Assembly (NCBI GenBank): GCA_947034895.1
Contig: OX344764.1
Location: forward strand, 57,827,348 to 57,891,347
DNA: 64,000 nt
Direction: 5' to 3'
From: Rhytidiadelphus loreus
Lineage: Eukaryota; Streptophyta; Bryopsida; Hypnales; Hylocomiaceae
Both the position numbers and the translations under genes were made by a program. Position 1 is the first letter of the stretch, and every line of letters begins with the position of its first letter. Under the pieces are notes generated by a model. That model did no database searches, had not been told where the DNA came from, and saw only the letters and a program-made list of their open reading frames with translations. This document shows positions 57,361 to 64,000 of the stretch, piece after piece.

Positions 57361-58984
57361 GAGACTATGTTTTCACCAAAACTGCTCCAAAACTGCCCTT
57401 GCATTTACATGCACCAAAAATTTAGATGAAAAACATTTCTAGACACATGAAATCGTAGGATCTTGTAGGAAAATAGTTTTAAAAGATGAGGGAAAAATTT
57501 CAAAATTTTCCACCATGTAGATTGCAAGATATTAACGTTTGAAGTGACAAAAAACCTTTTCTTGACCCTGTGAAAATACGGGCAGTTGCACTTCACAAGG
57601 TCACATTTGTAGGAAAAAATGTCCAAAATTGTGGTTACTCTTTGGATTCATTCCTCAAGTCAAGTTGGCTACATTCTTAAAAAATTCAGATCGTTTGAAA
57701 TTGTACAACATATAGGAAAAAAATAGTAAGTAGAAAGAAGTAGAGAATGATTAAAAATACTAAATTGTTAACAATTTATTTATAGAATCGAAAAATGCCA
57801 ATCCTAATTGTTGTAATGTTTCGATAAACAATATACACCTTATTTTTTTATTTTTTCCAAAATAATTTAAAATTGAGTTAAATACATGACTTTAAAGTTT
57901 ATTTTAGAGTAGAGATTCCATAACTACCCACAAACTAACCCATACTAAAATTCCTCATAACTTTCATCTCATTAATCAAAATGGAATGATTCAAAGCTTA
58001 CCATATATATAAAAATGTAGAGAATCAATTTCAATTTTTTATTTTTTTAAAAAGTGATTTTCAAAGAAGTTTTTTTTTTGCTCAGGCTACCCGTCGAACA
58101 CTAAAAATTACATATCATGCAATAACTTTTGAACCATGAAGTCAAATGTTATGAAAATTGTTGGGCCTTAAAGATACTCCTTGGACACACATTGTGTGAA
58201 ATTTTAAAAGAAATAAACTAAAAATTCCGTTTGTAGTGAGCTGCCTAAAATGCTATGTTGCCAAAAAACGTTGTTTAGAGCATCCCCACCCATCTTGCAA
58301 AACGGATGACTTGTCCAAGGTGGCTTGCAATAAAAATTGGGGGTCTAAAGACGATGTATATGTAACATTGTGGTTTTATTTCACTTTCGAGGTCCATAAC
58401 TCAAAATTTCTTTGCAAGAAAGATTTAGGACATCATATTTGAATAGGGCCTCAAGTCAAGAAAAGGTTTGCAAATTTTCAAAGAGCCAAAGAAGGAATTT
58501 CTATCAATTCAAATGTTGATATCTTGCAATCCACATGGTGGAAATTTCTGAAATTTTTTCCACATCATTAGATGAGATTCAATCCTTTGGGAGGGCTGTT
58601 TTAGGTTGGTTCCCATTGTTTGAAACCAGCTTGTGCTGTCTGGAAATTTAAAAATAAATCAATTAAAAAAATTATTATTATTAATAATAAATTATTAAAA
58701 TATTGGAATTTTTAATTTATTTTTTAATGCTTGTTGACTTGGCTGTCACTCAAACACATGAGCAAGCTGTGTGGCAGAGATTCCTATGCAGGGGAACGCC
58801 AAGAAACTCGTAGCCCTTAACTCAAGCAGAAAACTCATCTAATGCTTTTCAAACCAACGTACTTCAAGATCCTATAGTTACATGTGCCCTAGAAAACATT
58901 TTTTTTCCTAAAATTTGGTACTTGTATTAGAAATGGTAATTTTTGAGCGTTTTTGGTGAAAACATAGTCAAGGATCTCTAAGGG
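57348..58984. mobile_element. TTAA-type composite: two family copies in inverted orientation
   Basis: The left end CCCCTAAACG then GACTATGTTTTCACC at 57344-57380 is mirrored by GGTGAAAACATAGTC then AAGGGTTA at 58955-58987. The left copy (57348 to about 58270) resembles the copy at 62804 along its length. The right partner (about 58445-58984) is a shorter reversed piece with a 279-base insert at 58566-58844. The right flank reads TTAT rather than TTAA. Confidence 0.7.
58566..58844. mobile_element. 279-bp insertion with 11-bp inverted ends inside a TTAA-type copy
   Basis: The insertion begins CATTAGATGAG and ends CTCATCTAATG, perfect inverted repeats. It interrupts the family consensus between CCACAT and CTTTTCAAACC, which are adjacent in other copies (CCACGTCTTCTCAAACC). 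The interior is AT-rich with an (ATT)n stretch. I cannot define the target duplication, so the superfamily is unknown. Confidence 0.7.
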
Positions 58985-59199
58985 TTATTTGTGCAATTTT
59001 TGGTGTACCTTAGTAGTGACTATTTTTGTTTTTGTTTTTTCCAATCAAATGATTATTTGATGTTGTTGAAGCATCAATCAAATGTAACAAACCAACATTT
59101 TAACATTGTGCAAAAAGCATTCAATTTAAATGAACATTTTGCAAATATTTAGTTGTTCATTTTCTAGATCATAATTACCAGTTACGCCACAAAGCTTGA

Positions 59200-60030
59200 T
59201 CCTTTAAGTTCCTTAACTATGTTTTCACCAAAAACACTCCAAAACTGTGATTTCTAGTACAAGTGCCAACTCTTAGAAAATAAACATTTTGGGACACAAG
59301 TAACTATACGATCTTGTAGTACACTAGTAAGAAAAAATGTGGAAAAAATTTCAGAAATTTCCACTATGTGGATTGCAAGATATAAGCATTGAAATTCACT
59401 GAATTCATTTTTTGGCCCTACAAAAAACATGGTAGCTAAGTTTCATAAGCTCACTTTTCTATGAAAAAATGTCCAAAATGGTGGTGCTTCTTTCGATTAT
59501 TTTTCTTAGACAAGCTAGCTACATGCTTAAGAAATTTCACATCATTTGGAATTGTACAATACAACATATAGGAAAAAAATAGTAAGTAAAAAGAAGTAGA
59601 GAATGATTCAAAATACTGAATTGTTTAGAATTTAGTTATAGAATTGAAAAATGTCAATCCCAATAGTTGCAACATTGTAATAAACAATTTCCACCCTATG
59701 ATTTTATTTTTTTCAAAAAATATTGAAAATTGAGTAAGATAAAGGACTTCAAAGTATATTTTAGAGTAGAGATTCCATAATTACCCGCAAACTCAAACTC
59801 TTCATAACTTTTGACTCATTGATCAAAATGGAATGGTTCAAAGCTTTCCGTGTATATATAACTCCAAAAATAACAATTTCAATTTTTTGTTTCTAAAAAA
59901 AGTGATTTTTTTAATCTGCTTAGATTGCCCAATCGGGGATAAAGGTAACATATTAGGTCATAACTTTTGATTCACATTTCCAAATGTCATGAAATTTAGT
60001 GCACATGAAAGACATTCCTCGTCCCCACCT
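59200..60030 (+). mobile_element. TTAA-type family copy, truncated
   Basis: It matches the 57.3 and 62.8 kb copies from CTATGTTTTCACCAAAAACA through ATTGCAAGATAT, GGAATTGTACAAT and AATGGAATGGTTCAAAG, but the left terminus is degenerate and the right terminus is missing. No coding capacity. Confidence 0.7.
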
Positions 60031-61917
60031 TTTATTAAAATTTCAACCTAAAATATGCAAATCTCCAATCACACATACCTACCCAAAATTTCTAAGTTTC
60101 CCCCAAATGCATGTTGATCCATCAGTGGATAAAAAAAGGGATGTTCCCACTTCATATAGGGGTGATGTTTGCAATGTGAATCTAGCCTAGAATTAGGTCT
60201 ACATTCATTCCTAAGACCCTCATTTATCACCAAATGCAAACATACCTTTTTCAATTCATTCATGCAATGCGATTTCAGGTGTACCTTACTTACAGTTTTG
60301 TTTTTTTGTTTTTTTCCCAATCCAATATTTGATGCTGTTGTTGAAGCATCAATTGATCAAAATGTAATAAATCAATAGAAAGATAACTTAAGAGCCAATC
60401 CGTGTGGGTCCCAGCATTTGGGGGGGTTTGTTTGAATAATATATAGCTTATTAAGGGAGAGTCTAGTCAAAGGGAGTATCAATGGCTCCCCTGGGGAAGA
60501 GATTTCCTTTTGAGTATGTGATTTGTTAAGGGATCTGATATGATATGCTGCTTGCTTCCGGTCCGCAATTTTGTATTGTGAGAATGGTCAATGAGGGCTC
60601 CTGAAGCTCTGTGAAAGTGCAGTTGCAAGGGTTCTGATAAGTGGTTTTTTTAATATCTGATAGCCCTGCTTCCCTTTGGGGAATTTATCAGAAAAACAAA
60701 GAAAAAGAAAGGCAAACAATCTGCACTTTATAGGGTAAGCTTTAAAGGTACTCCTCACTCACTCACTCACTCACTCATTCACGCACGCGGGGTGTAAGTT
60801 AAAGATGTCAGCGTAATATTTATCTGTTCGTCGAGGCCTTAGAACTTTAAATGCTTATTAGGATATGTTTCTCACATGATTCAAAACGCTGGAAAAAAAG
60901 GAAAAAAACAGTACTTGGCAGCTGGGAATCTGGGATCTCGTCCTCTCGATTGTTCTGCAGTGAAATCAAAAGTGTTTCCGTTCGGGTAAACAGGGAAAAA
61001 AGCTGCCTGGTCCTGTTTATTGCAATGAGATTTCTCTCATTTCTGTCCAAAAAAAAGAAAAAGAGAGAAAGAAAAAGAGAAAAAGAGAAAAAAAGAAAAG
61101 AAAAAGAATGAGCCTATAGTAGGAATGATTGATTAGGGTGTTTTATGAGTTTTTACCAACTATTTTCCTTTGATTCTTTTATTGAACTAGCTTTTTAAGT
61201 ACTGAGTTTGGTTTTTTCCCTCTATTTTGATATGCTGAATAAAAAATTTATAGATTTTTTCACTAGTTTTTTTTTTCCTGGTGTTTTGTTTTTTCCCAAT
61301 TCCACCATCTAACAATGAACTAAATGATGGGTGCCCCCCCCCTTCTCTCTTCGTGGCTCGTTTGAAAGTCATTGACTTGGGAAGATTAGATTGCAAACCA
61401 GGTTCCTAATTTGCTGCAGATGAATCTCACATGCAATTAAAGAGGGTTGAGGACTGTCAGTTTCCCCATGGATAGAAAACCATGGGGGAAAAGGCTTCAT
61501 AAGGGACATAACAATAGAGCAGGTTACAATGTACCACAAATTGGCAGGCATGTAGGAACACTCAAAAGCAACACTTTTAAAAATAAAATAAAATAAAAAA
61601 CACCACTATTTTTTACTCAGTTTTAGTTACTAAATTGGTCATATTTTTGTGTTTACAAATGAAAGGAGTTTTTGAACGCACAAAAGAATGTGGCATTTGG
61701 ATACCGTATGCAAAAGTTACAAAGGGTCAAAGTTTTCTCTTGGTAGATGTTCTAAATTTGTTTTTTCAACATAGGTACATATTGATTTTGGAGATTGGTA
61801 GACATAGTGATGATGGCAATTTTAGATAGGGTGTGATTTGGAGTGTACCGACCTTATGACACTTTTGCATTTCAAAACAAGAATTCCAATGACAATACAT
61901 ATCAAGTTCTTTATTTT
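60031..61917. other. Intergenic DNA with simple repeats
   Basis: A (CACT)n run lies at about 60750-60785 and a long purine run (AAAGAGAAAG type) at about 61045-61110. The short frames here are low complexity or overlap each other. No gene recognised. Confidence 0.5.
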
Positions 61918-62496
61918 TTAACCCCTAAGCGTCCAGATTCATCTCCAAAATTGACAATTTTGGAAAAATCATCATAAAGTACTATTTGGAAGAATATTTT
62001 GGAATTGAGATGCAAATAGAAGTTGTAGAATTTTAGTTTTAGATTCTATCCATACAGTTAGATTCACCAATGCTATCACCAATATTTTTCTATAAATTTT
62101 GAAAGGGAAAAGTCAAAATTCCTTCAAAATTCAATTACAAGAAAAAATATTATCATTTTTGAGGTAAATTTTTAGTTGGAAAGGATTTGAAATGAGGTTC
62201 TCTTGACATGGAATGTTTTTGGAATTTTTTGTTCTTTGAGTCTTTGACTTCATTTTCGCAATTCCAAGTTTGAACTAGAGTCAGCGCAAGTCAATCACTT
62301 CACATACTTCGACATTTGTAATTTTAGAAAAATGTGTGCTCTAGTAACACCAAATCCAACCCTTGGATAGGACCACGACTTCATAAAGTATCTCTACAAA
62401 TTAGGATGACTTTCATCCAAGCTGTAATAATAAATAAGTCTAATTTTAAATTTGTATATCGTCCAGAAATTGGACGTCGGAGCGCTCTAGGGTTAA
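61918..62496. mobile_element. TTAA-flanked element, 571 bp
   Basis: The element at 61922-62492 has ends CCCCTAAGCGTCC and GGACGTCGGAGCGCTCTAGGG, imperfect inverted repeats, with TTAA on both sides. The interior does not obviously match the 925-bp copies, so it is a different subfamily or a deletion derivative. No coding capacity. Confidence 0.65.
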
Positions 62497-62799
62497 ACAA
62501 AGAAATGAAGATTCATTACTAAAGTCAATCCAAACATTAACCCATTAGTACTTTGATGTCCCAATTTCGGATGATGACAAAGAGGTCCCATGAGCTTTTA
62601 ATACCACATAAATTCTCATTTATCCAAGCCAATGCTTGACTATTTTTTAAGACATTTTGTATGACAAACTTTATGAAATTTGATGGTAAATAATAAAACA
62701 GTGTGAACCTTTAATTAATAGAGTAGGTTTTGAAGCATAAGGTACAACAAAAACATGGTGCCTAATTGGGCCTCCAACACCATGTTCTCGCATTGTAAC

Positions 62800-63753
62800 T
62801 TAACCCTTAAGTGTTTGAGACTTTGTTTTCACCAAAAATGCTCCCAAACTACCATTTCTAGTACAAGTATCAAATTTTAGGGGAAAAAAATTGTACACAT
62901 CTAACCGTAGGATCTTGTAGTACATTGGTTTGAGAAGACGTGGAAAAAATTTCAGAAATTTCCACCATGTAGATTGCAAGATATTAGTGTTTGAAGTGAC
63001 TAAAATCTTTATTCTAGCCCTGCAAAAAAACAGGCAGCTTCACTTCATAAGGTCACAGTTGTATGAAAAAATGTCCAAATGGTAGTGCTTCTTTAGATTC
63101 ATTCTTCAAGGCAATTTGGTTACATGGTTGAAAAATCCAGATCATTTGGAATTGTACAACGTATAGGGAAAAAATAGTAAGTAGAAAAAAGTAGAGAATG
63201 ATTCAAAATACTAAATTGTTAACAATTTATTTATAGAATTGAAAAATACCACTTTTAACGGTTGTAATGTTGTATTAAACAATCTACACCTAATGTTTTT
63301 ATGTTTTTCCAAAAATATTGAAAATTGAGTTCAATAAAGGACTTCAAAGCTTTTTTAGAGTAGAGATTTGATAACTATCCACAAACTACCCGCAAACTAA
63401 AACTCCTCACAATTTCCATCTCATTAATAAAAAATGGAATGACTCAAAACTTTCCAATTATTTATAAACTTAGAAAACCAATTTCAAACTTAAATTTTTT
63501 TTTAAATGATTCAAAAAAAAAATTAGCTACCCGGTCTACTTGCCAAGCATACCCGGTCTACCCGGTCTACATATCATACAATAGTTTTCAACCATGGAGT
63601 CAAAAGTTATGAAAATTGTTGGGCCTTTAAGCTACTCCTCAAATACATGTTGTGTAAAAAAATTCAAATAAATAAAATAAAAACTCAATTCATAGTGAGT
63701 TGCCCAAAATTGCTATATTGCCAGAAAACACAATTTGGGCATTTAGGGGTTAA
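62800..63753 (+). mobile_element. TTAA-type family copy, near full length (946 bp)
   Basis: The element at 62804-63749 has ends CCCTTAAGTG and CATTTAGGGG and TTAA on both sides (62800-62803, 63750-63753). The interior contains the family words CTAACCGTAGGATCTTGTAG, TTCAGAAATTTCCACCATG and GATTGCAAGATATTAG. It is the most complete copy in this orientation. Confidence 0.8.
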
Positions 63754-64000
63754 TGGATGGGGGATTGGAGAGAGGCGGGATAATTATGTTCATTTATGAC
63801 AACAAAAAGATGCATGAGCCCATTGCAAGCAAAACAAGGACAAGTCCACTACATCAATAAGTATATTAATAATGTGCATTAGAAAGTTTAGAATTTACAA
63901 GAATCCATTGGTAGAAATTTGGTGAATGAACACTTGAGAAATGGCCCACAATGTATCCAAAAGAGTTAGCCAAGGGTATTAGCTCCCCCCCTCTCAAAAA
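63754..64000. other. Intergenic DNA at the right edge
   Basis: No gene or repeat structure recognised in the last 250 bases beyond a GCCCATTGCAAGCAAAACAA stretch loosely resembling the small foldback family. Confidence 0.4.

Overview
The window reads as nuclear DNA of a land plant. The support is a complete two-exon gene for Golgi tethering subunit COG3, a nested Ty1/copia and CACTA transposon pair, Stowaway- and CACTA-type MITEs, GT-AG introns and short TTTAGGG-type repeats. The species cannot be fixed from sequence alone. A bryophyte or other non-flowering plant is my guess, not a result.

Positions 1-2230 and 5530-14650 form an accessory island that is visibly GC-richer than its surroundings. 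It holds a minus-strand gene running off the left edge (534..1). It also holds a plus-strand series: a large three-exon gene with a ParB-like motif and a degenerate DNA-methyltransferase-like fold (7640-12074), an FCP1/NIF-type phosphatase-like gene (12567-13399), and a basic, low-complexity gene (about 13688-14611). The large gene carries three in-frame stops and one frameshift in a C-run. The phosphatase gene carries one frameshift. The whole island is sprinkled with one family of short perfect palindromes, arms TTATCCTCG and CGAGGATAA around three variable bases. About thirty copies lie between 577 and 14545 and none that I could find lie elsewhere. They form a dense array at 1019-1622 and another at 6828-7585, sit in both introns of the large gene, and lie inside coding exons, where all four copies are read in the same frame. 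This palindrome family together with the ParB/methyltransferase-like gene is the best candidate for an undescribed system.

Positions 2231-5530 and 14650-22167 are AT-rich non-coding DNA with a few degenerate repeats. Positions 22173-29337 are a complete but decayed Ty1/copia element with two LTRs and a 5-bp target duplication. A 1672-bp non-autonomous CACTA element has inserted into its integrase, and that CACTA element itself contains a piece of a third repeat family. Positions 29343-35500 are AT-rich intergenic DNA.

COG3 (35831-38595) is the only clear, intact housekeeping gene. From 38600 to the end the window is AT-rich and repeat-laden. It contains several copies of a family bounded by CCCCTAAA...TTTAGGGG termini and 4-bp TTAA (once TTAG) flanks, a Stowaway MITE, two CACTA-TIR-like MITEs, large foldback repeats near 49.3-51.4 kb, and short tandem repeats. 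No tRNA, rRNA or CRISPR array was recognised.
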